Positions 21,283 through 32,269 of a DNA stretch of 48,378 nucleotides are shown here, one piece after another. The DNA lies in assembly GCA_000151295.1 (NCBI GenBank), contig GG745365.1, positions 344,832-393,209 of the forward strand. Reading direction: 5' to 3'. A model generated the notes under the pieces. It worked only from the letters and a program-made list of their open reading frames with translations. It ran no database searches and was not told the origin of the DNA. The position numbers and the translations under genes are program-made. Each line of letters starts with the position of its first letter. Within the stretch, counting starts at the first letter, position 1. This stretch comes from Allomyces macrogynus ATCC 38327. Taxonomy: Eukaryota; Blastocladiomycota; Blastocladiomycetes; Blastocladiales; Blastocladiaceae.

Positions 21283-22890
21283 ATGGCGGTTGGCCCTGCA
21301 CGCTCAACAGCAACCACAACTGCTGTCGACCGGCGCTGGGCACTTGTCGACCGCGTCGCGTCGCTCGCGTACTGGTCGACAGCCGCGTCAATCGCCTGCT
21401 TTATCAGCATCTACCTCGTCGGCCAGCACATCGTGCTTCGCAAGGAACACGTCCGTACCTCACGATTCTGATCACCGATCACGCACATGGACTCGCTTCC
21501 AACTGACTGCCCATCCTTCCCCCATCCTCAGCACGACTATACCAACCACACCAACTACACCGGCTTTGTCATCCATGCCATTTCAGGGTCTATCTACTTC
21601 CTCCTCGGCCTCGTCCAATTCCACGCCCCGACGCGGCAAGCTTACCCGACCCTGCACCGCGCCCTCGGCTGGATCTACACGATTCTCTCCCTCCTCGCGG
21701 CCGCCGGCGTTCTCACGATCCTCGCCGGCGGCGCCATGGCCGCCGAATCCGCTGTCATCGGCACCGCTGTCTTCCTCCCCGCCTGGCTGTGGGTGCAGTA
21801 CCTCGCGATTCGCGCGATTCAGGTCGGGGACGTGGCGTTGCACCGGCGGCACCAACTGCGCGCGTTTGCGTTTGCGTGCTCCATTATGGCAATGCGGCCG
21901 GCAGCTGCGGTGATTATGATATTCAAGCTCGGGTCGATGAAGGAGATGTGGCGGTGGGTCGAGGACGATTTTGCGCACCCGGGCGAGGCGCTCAAGACGG
22001 CGCTTTGGGCCGTGTTCACGGTGGCGATTGTGGCCACGGAGGCGTTCTTGGCGTGGGAGGACAGCGCGGTGGAGACTGTCGCGGTTGTGCCCACCGGAAT
22101 GGGGGTCGCGGTCGTACCGGCCGGCGCAAAGGGAGCGATCGCGTCGTTGGCAGTTCCGACGGCGCGCGCCGTCAAGTCGGTAGTCGTGACGCAGCTCACG
22201 CCGCGCACGATTCACGCCGTCCTGACGCTCGCCGACGGCCCGTATCTCGTTGTGCCTGGGCAGCACGTGGCCGTCACCGCGACCCAGCCGGACAGCCTGA
22301 TCGACACAGCTCTTACGCGCGAGTACTCGCCCGTTACCCACCCGTCCCGCGCATTGTCGCACTACGAAGTGGAGCTCGTGATCAGGCTCGTCCCCGGCGG
22401 CGCCATGTCGGCCCGCTGGCGCGCGCCTGACGTGTGGACGTGGTCCTTGACGTTTGTTCCGGTTGTGCCAAACTGCGCGATGCAGCGTGCGATCGCGGCC
22501 AAGAATGCGCCAGTAATGCTGGTCTCGCTCGGCACTGGCGCGACGCCGTTCGTCAATGTGATTCGTGCGCTGGCCGCCGAGCGGCGGCGTGTTCACGTCG
22601 TGCAGGTGCACCGCGCTATCGAGGACATGTTTTGGACTGCCGACGAGTGGGAGGCCATGGGGGTCGACGAGCAGCTTGTGACGAGCGAGCAGCGGATTGG
22701 CCGCATCAGCGCGCAGGACCTGGTGGAGAAGGTGCGCGAGGTCGACGGCAAGGGGAAACCGGAAGTTGCCGGCTGGCGCGTGCTCGTGAGCGGGCCGCAA
22801 CAGGCCGCGCGCGAGCTGACGATGGCGACGCGCAAGGCGCTGGGGTGGGACGAGCACCGCATTGCAGCGGTCGGTATCGACGACCGGTAA
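21283..22890 (+). CDS. DUF2306-like membrane domain fused to FNR-like oxidoreductase, paralogue B, 508 aa
   Basis: Exons 21283-21450 and 21532-22890 with a phase-0 junction at the same place as in paralogue A (KEH|HDYTNHTNYTGFV against VDH|GGYTNKTNQVGFV). The same order of parts: a short cytosolic start, one membrane helix, a helical membrane domain with HAISGSIYFLLGLVQFH, LHRALGW and ALHRRHQLRAFAF, a linker with an extra acidic insertion (KEMWRWVEDDFAHPGE), then the flavin/NAD(P)H module with REYSPV, GGAMSARW and VSLGTGATPFVN. The N-terminal and middle parts have diverged from A, but the last ~390 bp are almost identical at the DNA level, including third codon positions. Tandem duplication on the same strand 4 kb apart. 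Predicted to do the same reaction as A; different regulation or substrate is possible but not shown. Confidence 0.82.
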
Positions 22891-23089
22891 TGATATCCGG
22901 GGCGTGGTGGAGCAAAAAATTTCAATGCGCATCGTGCAATACAGGAAGCAGAAGAAGTCGTGGACCCAACCAAATAAATAGATGCTGCTTCAGCAGCCGC
23001 GCGTGGCGCCCCCGTCCGTCGTTCCGCACCGATTCCCTCTTTCCCAACCCAAAAATACCGAAATTTCGCACCGCACCGCGCCTGCGGAC

Positions 23090-26000
23090 TTACTCGACCG
23101 GAATCGCCCTCGGTCCCATATCCTCATCCACGCGACTCGCCGGCTTCCACTTTGCCTCGGCCGCAGCCCCGCTCTCAGCCAGGACCTGGCGATGCCCGCA
23201 CACGCCGCACGGCCGCCGCAGCGCCTCCTCCCTGGCTTTTCGCGCGCGGCGATCGTCTGCGCGCTTCTTCTCAGCGACATCCAGCAGTGACATCGCCCGC
23301 GCCAGCCGGTTCTTGAGAAAGTCCATTTCGTCCTTGAGCGCCTCGTTGGCCGTGGGCTCCGCAGCCGCGACGGGCGCCGCCAGGAACTTGGCCTGCAATT
23401 GCCGCACGACGTCCTTGTACTTGCTCGTAACGCGGCGCGCGAGGTGGGACACGGCTGCATCGAGCCCGCGCAGGAACGCCGGGTACGGCGCGAGCGTTGC
23501 GACGGGCCCGGTCGTGAGTACGCCCGAGTCGCCGAGCGCGTCGGTGCCGGTGGGCGCGGCAAAATCGCGCGCGGCCTCGTCGAGGTCGCGGGCCAAGTCC
23601 TCGTCGAGGTGATGGTGCCGCACGAGGTCCATGAGCAGCGGCTGTAGGTGCGTCCACGTCGCAACACACTGCGCGTGCAGTGACTGCAGGACGTTGGCCG
23701 CGGCCGAGTCGTCGACGAGCGATTTCCGCGGGGTGGCCGGCGTGACGGGGGTTGCGGCCGCGGATGCGCGTGCGGCTTGGCGGCACAGAGCTGAGAAGAT
23801 GGTCTCGAGCGCTTCGAGGATGTCCTCGGTGGTATTGAGTGCCGCACCCGACAGCACGTCCGGGTCGAGGTTCAGTTCCGTGAACTGCACGGCCGACTGC
23901 ACGAGCCGCCGGCACCGCAAGAGCACCTGCTGCTGCTCAGCGAGGAGGTCCATGGCGTCGCCCGCGGTCAGGGCATCGTCAAATGACGAGTCGCGCCGCG
24001 GCAAGTGCCGCGTGCTGGCGGCCATGGTCGACCGCACCGTCGCGCGGCCGTCAAACTCGTGATGATGGTGATGGTCGGCATTTTGCGTGGCCGCGAGCCC
24101 GGCGTCCAAGACGTTCTGGTACATGGCCTTGTACTTTTGCAGTTCGCGGCAACGGCGGTCGAGCCGGTCGCGCGCGTCCTGCGCGGCGGTGAGCTGCTCC
24201 TCCACGGCCGTGCGCTGCTGCACTTGCCGCTCGATCCGCGACAGAAGGCTCCTGTTCTGGTCGGCGAGCCGGTTGCGCTCGTCGGCGACCAACTGCGCCT
24301 CGGCCTGCGCAGCGACGAGTTGCTTTTCGAGCTCCTGCGCGCGGTCTGCGAGCGCGCCCACCTTGGCGGAGAACTGGTCGTGGTCGTGCCGGTTTAGGTC
24401 GTTGAGCCGCTGAATCTCAGCGTGTTTCTGGTCGAGCCTTGCCTCGAGTGTCTGCACTTTCGCCTCGAGATCGCGCGCGTCGTGCACCGCCTGCTTGTAC
24501 TGCAACTCGACGGTGGCCAGCTGCTGCGCGTGCACCTCGCCGACCTGCCGCGCCGTCGCGAGTTCGCGCTTGGTCTCCTGGTACTTTTCGCCCATATCCT
24601 GGATCCGCCTCTGCAGTGCCGCATGGTGCTCCTTGGCATTCGCCAGCTGCAGCGTCGTCGTCTCCAAATCCCGGCGCGTCTGCTGCAGCGCCTCATCGGC
24701 CGCGCGATGCGCCATTTCCGCCTTATCGAGCAACGCCTGCACGGCATGCTTTTCGCGATCGATCCGGTCGTGCGCGGAACTGAGCAGCGTCTGCTGGTGC
24801 TTCAAGTCGTGCACGGCCTGCGTTGCCGCGTCCAGCTGCCGGTTCAGGTCCTTGACCTGCGCCTCGTGCCGCCGCAGCGACTCGAGGTGCTGGTCGCGCT
24901 CGCGCGCGACATTCTGCAACTGTCGGTCTAAGTCGCGGCGGTGCGCGAGCAACTGGTCGCGCTCCGAACGTAACCGAATCACCGCGTCCCCGTCGTGCCG
25001 CCCGCGCTCGTCCAGTTGCGCACGGGCGACCGCCGCGTCCTGCCTTGCCGCCGCGAGCTCCTTCTCCTTCGCGCCCAAGTCGGCGGTCAGTCGGTCCACC
25101 TGCGCGCGCAAGTCGGCGCGGTCGCGCTCGGCCCGCGTCAGTTCCGCATCCCGTTCCGCCAGTTGCGCGCGCGCCTGCCGCGCATGTTCGGCGCGGTCGT
25201 GTGCCTGGCCGCGCGTGTTGACGAGCTCCGACTCAAGTTCGTCAATCTTATCCTGCAATGCCGCACGCGCTTCGTGGAAGTGCGCGACCTCGTCGTCCTT
25301 TTGCCGCTGCATGTGCTGCAGTTCCGCCAGGATCGCGTCCAGCTGCGCGCGCGTCTCGGTGCGGTTCTTCACAAGCAGCGCGTTCTGCTTGTCCTTTTCG
25401 TCGGCGACCGACTGGAGACGGCGGGACTCGGCCTCGGCCGAAGATAGGGCGGTGCGCGCGGCGGCCAGGTCGCGCGTCGCCTGCGCGAGGTCGGCCCGCA
25501 GCGACGCAACGAGCGACGTGTCGGACTTGGCGCTGTTGGCCTCGGCGCGGTCGGCACGCTCGGCCAGCTGTTGTTTGTCGGCCATCAAATCCGCGACTTC
25601 CTGATCCCGTGCGTCCAGGACGTCCCGCATCGCCGCGACCTGCCGCGCATGCTCGCGCCGTGCTTCCGCCAACTGCGCGCGTAAATCGCGCGCCTCGGCG
25701 TCCAACTCCATGACCTGGTGCGCGAGGTCGGCGCTGTCGGCCATGTGCGCCGGACACATCTCCGGGTCGTGGCCGTCGCCGAGTTGCCGCGACTGCAGCC
25801 AGTGCGCGAGCCGCGCGCGGAAGAGACCAACATCCATTCGCGTGTCGCGCGCCGAGACCAGTTCCACGCCGAGCGTCTCTTCAATCGCAGCGACGAGCCG
25901 GTGGACCAGCGGGGTCCTCGGTGCCGCGAGACCACCACCGGCGTCGCCTAACTCTTCGTCTTCGTCGCTGCCTGCAGAAGAGGATGCGGCTGACGAGTCC

Positions 26001-26596
26001 GGGTCGAGGTACTGCATCGCGCGGCCCATATGGTCCCAGGCCGTTTGGAGCCGCGCGTTGATCCGGGTCGGGACGGGCGTGCCGGGCGCCGACGGTGCGG
26101 GGGATGCGAGAGGGCGGACCGACGGCGAGGCGACGGCCATGGCGACGGCACTGGCGAGCGGCGCGCGGACGGGGGTCGCGGGAGCGAGTGGCGGCGGGCG
26201 CGTGGTCGCGAACCCGGTTGCGGGCGCGGAGACGGTCGGCCGGGCCGCCGCCGCGGATCGGGTGCTGGGCGCGCGTGTGGCCGCCTTCTGGTGCGGTGAT
26301 ACGGGCGCATTGAGGGTGATTTGCGCCGCCGAGGAGGTGGTGGAGGTGGTGGAGGTGGTGGAGGTGGTGGAGGTGGTGGAGGTGGGGCCGGGTCGTGGCG
26401 GCGGCTTGCGGCTGGTGGTGGCGGGGCCGGCGGCGGGCGCGCGGGACGGCGGGCGTGCGGGGGCCGCATCGCGCGCGCGCGGCGGCATCGAGGGCGGGGC
26501 CATGAGCGCCGGGTGTCGTAGTGCAGGACGGGGTCCAAGGGAGTGGATGATGGGGAGCGGCACCTGCAACGAAGTCGACAGGTCGGCCATTGCCAT
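23090..26596 (-). CDS. Large coiled-coil protein, intronless, 1168 aa
   Basis: Start taken at 26596 (MAMADLSTS), the first methionine that gives a plausible N-terminus; the frame is open further upstream but with Arg-rich noise. Residues 1-190 are Pro/Ala/Ser/Thr low complexity with a (TST)n tract encoded by a GGTGGTGGA microsatellite. Residues ~190-290 form a small helical domain (RLQTAWDHMGRAMQYLD, acidic DEDEELGD, LVHRLVAAIEETLGVEL, LFRARLAHWLQSRQ). From ~310 to ~800 there are continuous heptads rich in Ala, Gln, Arg and Glu (for example LDQKHAEIQRLNDLNRHDHD). A second helical region follows, and a CGVCGHRQVL motif near the C-terminus could be half of a zinc site. Such architecture is common in cytoskeletal, centrosomal/basal-body and tethering proteins; no specific family could be named. 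Confidence 0.82.
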   Translation of the reverse strand: MAMADLSTSLQVPLPIIHSLGPRPALRHPALMAPPSMPPRARDAAPARPPSRAPAAGPATTSRKPPPRPGPTSTTSTTSTTSTTSTTSSAAQITLNAPVSPHQKAATRAPSTRSAAAARPTVSAPATGFATTRPPPLAPATPVRAPLASAVAMAVASPSVRPLASPAPSAPGTPVPTRINARLQTAWDHMGRAMQYLDPDSSAASSSAGSDEDEELGDAGGGLAAPRTPLVHRLVAAIEETLGVELVSARDTRMDVGLFRARLAHWLQSRQLGDGHDPEMCPAHMADSADLAHQVMELDAEARDLRAQLAEARREHARQVAAMRDVLDARDQEVADLMADKQQLAERADRAEANSAKSDTSLVASLRADLAQATRDLAAARTALSSAEAESRRLQSVADEKDKQNALLVKNRTETRAQLDAILAELQHMQRQKDDEVAHFHEARAALQDKIDELESELVNTRGQAHDRAEHARQARAQLAERDAELTRAERDRADLRAQVDRLTADLGAKEKELAAARQDAAVARAQLDERGRHDGDAVIRLRSERDQLLAHRRDLDRQLQNVARERDQHLESLRRHEAQVKDLNRQLDAATQAVHDLKHQQTLLSSAHDRIDREKHAVQALLDKAEMAHRAADEALQQTRRDLETTTLQLANAKEHHAALQRRIQDMGEKYQETKRELATARQVGEVHAQQLATVELQYKQAVHDARDLEAKVQTLEARLDQKHAEIQRLNDLNRHDHDQFSAKVGALADRAQELEKQLVAAQAEAQLVADERNRLADQNRSLLSRIERQVQQRTAVEEQLTAAQDARDRLDRRCRELQKYKAMYQNVLDAGLAATQNADHHHHHEFDGRATVRSTMAASTRHLPRRDSSFDDALTAGDAMDLLAEQQQVLLRCRRLVQSAVQFTELNLDPDVLSGAALNTTEDILEALETIFSALCRQAARASAAATPVTPATPRKSLVDDSAAANVLQSLHAQCVATWTHLQPLLMDLVRHHHLDEDLARDLDEAARDFAAPTGTDALGDSGVLTTGPVATLAPYPAFLRGLDAAVSHLARRVTSKYKDVVRQLQAKFLAAPVAAAEPTANEALKDEMDFLKNRLARAMSLLDVAEKKRADDRRARKAREEALRRPCGVCGHRQVLAESGAAAEAKWKPASRVDEDMGPRAIPVE
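26337..26387. repeat. GGTGGTGGA microsatellite inside the coiled-coil gene
   Basis: About five copies of GGTGGTGGA on the plus strand; on the coding strand it gives alternating Ser/Thr triplets (TSTTSTTST). In-frame, so variation in copy number would only change linker length. Confidence 0.85.
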
Positions 26597-27246
26597 AAGA
26601 GTTCCTTGCGGGGCGCATCGATCCCATTGGGCGTAATCATACTCGCCGCATGGATTGGGAGGACTCGCCGAGTGTGCCAGCAAGCGCCGCCACGAACGGA
26701 CTGAGCCCGGAGCCGACGCCGCCAACCGCCTGCGCTCGTGCCACTTGAGCCTGCGCCACGCGTGCGACGCTGACTTGGCCGGCTTTTCCAGCACTGCGCC
26801 TGTCGTCGGCCTGCACCACCTCGACCCCGACTCTCCTCTCGAACGGGCCGCACACCAGCGACGCTCCGCCACGCCGTTTCCCCGCGCCCCGGGCCCACCG
26901 GCGTTTCCCCCGCAACGCCGAGAAGCACGCCTGCCCAGGCACCGGCACCCGTCACGGCGTCGCCATCGACTCAACTATCAACGCGCGAGTGTCCCTGCCT
27001 GGCCGCTTCAAGTACTCGCCGGCCCGCAGCTTGCGCGCGCTTCCGCTCTTGCTCTCCAAGTTGGTCGACGGCATTTGCGCTGCGACGCTTGCAACCCCCA
27101 TCTCGACGACTTGCAAGCTCTCGCAGGCGTCCACATACACGACCGCGAACGTCCCGGCGCTCATCGACTTCTTGCTTGACGCGCCCGTCAACAACTTTGT
27201 CGCAAACCTGCGCTCGCTCTGAACCGCCCCCGCGTCGATTGCCAGC
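26597..27246. other. Divergent intergenic region, possible small ORF
   Basis: Sits between the divergently transcribed coiled-coil and ARM-SPRY genes. A 77-codon plus-strand frame (26989-27222, ending ALIDFLLDAPVNNFVANLRSL) reads smoothly and lies in the same frame as the next gene but is closed by TGA 24 nt before its ATG; it might be an upstream ORF or an unspliced leader. No family seen. Confidence 0.35.
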
Positions 27247-30200
27247 ATGGACTCTGCCGCCAAGACCGCTGCGGCGCATGCATCGCGCAAGTCGCTCGTC
27301 ATTGGCGCCGTCGCTGCTGCCGCCGTGCTCTCGTCGGCTGCCGTCGCCGTGCACGGGCTCTACGCCAAGAAGCGCGCCAAGAGCCGGTTCCCTATCAAGA
27401 CGCTGTTTGAGGGCACGCTCTCATGTACGTGTTGGTCGTGTTGGTGCGGTTGGAGGATGGGCTCTGTTGCCACGAAACTCATGAACGTGTCAAAACGATA
27501 GTGACCGACGCCAACTTCATCCTGAAGGTCATGTCGCACGTCGACCCGCACGCGTCGTGCTCAAAGGAGGACCTCGACCGGTGCGTCGTTATTGGGTTCG
27601 ATGCCAGTATCGTGTCGGCCACGCTAACATTTTTTCCGTCTGTTGGCTCCGATTATATTTGCCAGCGCGATCAAGCTCTGCGCCGACTTGCCCGTGTCCG
27701 GTGCGTTCTCTCCGGCGTGGTGTATCTAGCGTATCCCGTTGCGCATACCTGACAAACTTCCGCGGATGCAGGCGATGACGTCAAGCAGCTGATCAAGCTC
27801 GCCGAGTCGAGCGACGTCGAGTTCCGCCGTACCGCCTGCGCGCTCGTGCGCGGATTGAGCGAGCGCGATCCGCCCGTCGATGACCTGCCCGGCGAGATTC
27901 TCGCGCATATTCTCGAAAAATTTGCCGCCGAGGAGGACGATATCGTGCGCATTCTCTACGCGCGCATCGTCATCAACTATGTCAACCTCGGTACGCCCTC
28001 ACCATAGACACGGTGGTTCTCGTTGTCGAGGTTGCGGTTGACTGACAAGACTCGTGACCTTTCCATCAGCGCCCAACATCGCGCAGGCCATGGTCGAGGT
28101 GCAGGCGTTTGTCGAGGCCCTCGTCAACAGCTTTGCCGGGTACGAGACGCTGGACCCAAGCGTGCTCCTCGGCGCGTGGGGCGCGCTCGTCACCGTGTGC
28201 AACAAGGGTACGCGCCCGCCCTCTTCTCCACCACCATCGCGGCGGCACTGATCCTGACCTGATCCCGTAACAGGCAAGAAATCCAAGCCCTTTTTCGCGG
28301 CCGGCCTGCACAAGGTGCTCGCTAAGATCCTGACCGCGGCTGACGTACCGACTAAGGTCATCGACTACGCCGCGACGGCCCTTCTCTGCCTGATCCAAAT
28401 CTCGACCGACGACGACTGGATCCACCACATGGAGGACATGGACGAGTACCGTCCGTGGGATGCGGTTGTGTCGCTGCTCAAGTCGAAGGACGCAAATATC
28501 GCCAATGCCGGGTTCATGCTGCTGGGCCTGTGCTTCAACCACTCGTACCACATGGACGCGTTCGAGGCGAATGATAAGTTCCTCGATCAGTTTTTCAACT
28601 GTTACCAGCGCCAGTTTGATACGACGTTCCCGGCCGTGATGAATTCGGTCGCGTGGGGTAGCGGTATGGTGTTGGTTTTGCTTGTCGATGTTGACTGGCG
28701 CCGAAGCTGATGACCACGCCGTCGTTTCTTCAAATGTGTAGAAAAGCTCGCACAGCGCATGATCGAGGAGGGTTTCGTCTACCGGCTGCTCCAGTCGGCC
28801 GCGGTCCAAAACGACCCCGTCGCACTGCGCGAGTTCTTTGGCTGGCTGACGATTTTCCCTAACACGGGTACGTTTCGCCCACCGCGCCCCGCTCGCTATC
28901 CATCACTTGGGCCCGCCAGCTCACCCGCCCACCCATATCTAGCCGAGGTCCGCCGCGAACTGCAGCGCGCCGGCATGTTCGACCTGGCCTACCAGCAAAC
29001 GCAGCCGCACATTCTCCCGTGGAAGTTCCTAAACCAGTTCGAGACGGACCGCGCGGCGCTCAACGCCATGGTTGTCGCGCATGTGCAGATGCAGTTCGAG
29101 GACGTGAAAGACGACGTCGCGCGCAACCTCGGCGTGATGCCCATGGTCTATGAACACCTGATCATGAACGGGCTGCGGGACCCATCCGTTGCCACGTCCC
29201 TCCTCGACCAAGGTCATTTCCTACAGCTCGCACAACGCATTTTCGCGTCCCCCGAGGGCAACGACCAGCTCGACGTGTCCCGCGCGATTGGCGCGTTGGC
29301 CCTCGCTGCGCCGGATACCATCCCGCACCTGATCGAGGCGGTCTACGAGCCGATGCTGGCGCGCGCGCACACGCTGGTCGCGGAAATCGCCGCGGGGATG
29401 CGCGACGCAATTGCCAAGAACAAGCGCGGCGAAAGTGTGCCGGAGGCGGCGCTCGACGTGCTCAGCAAGCAGTCGAACCGTGCGGTCGCGCAGTGGATGG
29501 CGTTGGTGCACCATATGCCGCCAGCGGTCCTGTCGGCTCTGTGGACTGGGGCCGAAGGTGAAGACGAGGGCACGACGCGGCAGACGATTACCGAAGTGCT
29601 GGAATTGTGCACGGGAATCTTGCAGTTGCTGCTGCACGACTCGGAGGGCCGCGTGTTCCCAATGATTCGGCTGTCGGACGTGCTCGAGGCCTATACCGCG
29701 GATAAGGGATTGCGGTACTCGGACGCGCAGAGCGAGTTTGCGGCGAACCGTGAATTGACGAACCGCGGCGATTGGATCGTCGATGTGCTCACGGTCCCGT
29801 ACAAGGTGGCAGTGTCGCTGATTCACTACAGTACGTACTCTGCTCTGGAGTTGATGTGGCCGTCCTTGCCGGGTTTCTGATAGGGGTTGGTGGGATTTGA
29901 TGTGTAGACGAGACCAAGCCCGCGATCATCGACCAGCTCCCACTGCTCGCGCTCGTCGCGTCGATGAACTCGTACGAGTCGCTTGCGCGCGACTCGTGCC
30001 TGATGATCCTGCACGGTGCGCTCGTACCCAACTTTCTCCTCCATCAGCTCGTCAGGCTCACTTTCAGGAACCGTATAGCCCCGCCGGACGTGGCGCGCAA
30101 GTACCGCGACTTCTCGACGCTGCGGCTGTCGCTCAACATGAACCTGTCCTCCAACGAGTACGAGCCCCACAAGATTGTGCGGCGCGAGTTCACGCAGCGT

Positions 30201-31706
30201 TGTGCCGTGTTTGGGCCCGGCAAGGATCGCTTGCACTGGGAAAAGGTTTCCGGCAATGTCGAGACGGGGCAGCGCGGTAACCTTGTGCGTTTTCGGTATC
30301 TCCTTGCCGAAACGGAGCTGAGCAGCGATCTGACACGATCGTGCTCCTCCAGATTTTGAACCAGTCGCACTGCTTCAACTCGGCGGTCGGGTCGCTCGGC
30401 GTGACCGGGTCGGGCAAGTACGGGTACACGGTCAAGTCGACCAACGACCGCGGGATCTACCTCGGCTGGGCGACGCGCGACTTTACGGTCGAACCCGGCC
30501 GCATCGTCGGGTGCGACGAGCACTCGTACTCGGTCTCGTTTGTCATGTCGCAGCTGCTGCACAACGGACGGGTACGTGTTTTTGTTCTTGGCTATGCAGC
30601 CGTTGTTCCGTGCCAAGCTTCCGTCGAATCTGACCGCGCAACGCGACCCACGGATCTAGTACCAACAAGTCGACGAGGCGCAGGGCGACAACGAAGTGAC
30701 GCAAGTCCTGCTGGACCTCGACAACGGCACCATTTCCGCGTGCATCCGCGGCAAGAAGCCGCGCATCGTCTTCCGCAACATCGACACCACCAAGGTCTGG
30801 TACCCAGCGGTCTCGTGCGGCCCAGTGCACGCGATCGCGACCGACTTCGAGGCCGACCTGCCCGGCGTGTATATGCCGCTCGCCGCGGCCTGGAAGGTGA
30901 CTTCGGTCCCGCTCTACGCGCGGTCCACCGGCGAGTTGGTCCCCAAGGATGACCGCGTCGTACCGATGGTACCGTTCAAGTCGCCGGTCCCGCGCGAGTC
31001 AATTTCCGGCATTCCGACGCTGCCGCTGCTTTACTACGAGGCGAGCGTCGTGCCGTCCGAGATTGTCGGGGTCGGGATCGAGCAGTCGGGCGTGGCGCTT
31101 CTGTGGGTCGGCACGCGCGACTTGGAAATGATCGTCACGTTCCCGTCACCCGACCCCGTCACCTGCCAGGAATGGACTAAGTACGTGCCGCTGCTCGCCA
31201 AGAAGCTGCTGCAGGGCGCCGAGTGCCCGAACCGCACGGTCGTGAACCTGGTGCCCTCGGGTGGGAACCCGGACTCGACCGACCCGGACGACTGGAGCAT
31301 GGAGTTCAAGAACCGCACGTCCGAGGGCCAGATCTTGCTCTACAACTGGGCGCGCGCGTCGCACATCTCGACGCGGTCCGGGTCGGCGACGCCGCCGCAC
31401 ATCGACCTGCGTCCGGCGGCATCGCACGCGATCACTGTCGGGATCGGTTACGGGAATGCGCCGGACGATGACGATAACGGTGGGGATGGGCCGGACCCGA
31501 TCTTGTTTGTGACCAAGGAGTTGCAGTTGATGGCCGAGGACCGGTTCTGGCTGATTCGACTGTCGAAGGGACCGATTGCGCCGCTGGTGTTGGGCGCGAA
31601 AGAGGGGTCGTCGATTACGCTGAATGTCCTGGATATGGCGACGCCGCTGATTCAGGGCAAGTCGCTGTTCAAGGCGCAGGTCGAGGAGTGGGGGTTTTCG
31701 CTGTAG
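27247..31706 (+). CDS. Membrane-anchored ARM-like-repeat plus SPRY protein, 11 exons, about 1249 aa
   Basis: Exons: 27247-27424, 27502-~27613, 27666-27700, 27772-27990, 28070-28207, 28274-28657, 28742-28867, 28943-29830, 29908-30284, 30326-30571 and 30660-31706. All phases join and the total is 3750 nt. Introns are 41-88 nt with mostly GTACG/GTGCG donors; only the second junction (weak donor) is uncertain. The N-terminus has one hydrophobic segment (KSLVIGAVAAAAVLSSAAVAV) followed by KKRAKS, a signal anchor. Residues ~60-640 are paired helices of armadillo/HEAT character (VKQLIKLAESSDVEFRRTAC, FMLLGLCFNHSYHMDAF, FVYRLLQSAAVQNDP). A SPRY/B30.2 domain follows (GSLGVTGSGKYGYTV, GIYLGWATRDFTVEPG, LLDLDNGTISACIRGKK, WYPAVSCGP), then ~280 residues rich in beta strands. 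ARM and SPRY are protein-interaction modules; the partner is unknown. The combination with a membrane anchor is unusual. Confidence 0.85.
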
Positions 31707-32269
31707 AAGAGCGGTTTCGGTCAGGTTTGTTGGAGCCAGTTTTGGTTTGTTGGATGGCTTGTCGGTTTTGGTTGATCATTTTTTTTTTTCGAGAGTGAGT
31801 CTTGCGCTTCTGTGCCATTCACGAGTAGACGTTGATCTAGCCATGGAACCTTTTCTATTTCACGCACCTGCCCGCCAGTCGCCATAAGTGGTGGAGCGAA
31901 ATAACTGCTGACCGCGATAGGCGCGGGCGAACCAAGACGACAAACACAATCACCACAGTGCAGAAATCAACCAATCCGGCGCAAGTAACGTCGGCAGACA
32001 CAACGCACGTCACACGAGTGGGCAGCTGTCGCGGCAGCTGCAGCGATGGGTGCGGCGGCGTGCTTGCTATGGCCGCGCGCGGGTCGCGCTACGGGCGACG
32101 CCCGCCGTGCGACGTAGGAACGGCGGAAATGGGCGGTGTGACCGCACCAAGTCATCTTTGGAATCACAGCGATGGCGACCCTGACGTGGCAGCCGCGACG
32201 CAACAAACACCTGTTCCATCCTTGTGCCTTGCAAACAATTGCATTTCCCTCCATCTAAACCACCCCCAA
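31707..32269. other. Intergenic between convergent ARM-SPRY and Zn2Cys6 genes
   Basis: Contains an 11-T run near 31780-31790 and repeated TTTTGGTTGTTGG-like motifs, consistent with the 3' end of the plus-strand transcript. No gene recognised. Confidence 0.5.

Noticed and set aside
24495..25604. Plus-strand Ser/Arg/Cys-rich frame opposite the coiled-coil gene
   Set aside because: Antisense reading of heptad repeats gives artificial Ser/Cys/Arg periodicity; there is no independent support.
26989..27222. 77-codon plus-strand frame as an independent small gene
   Set aside because: It reads smoothly but ends 24 nt before the ARM-SPRY start in the same frame and has no homology; kept only as a possible upstream ORF.
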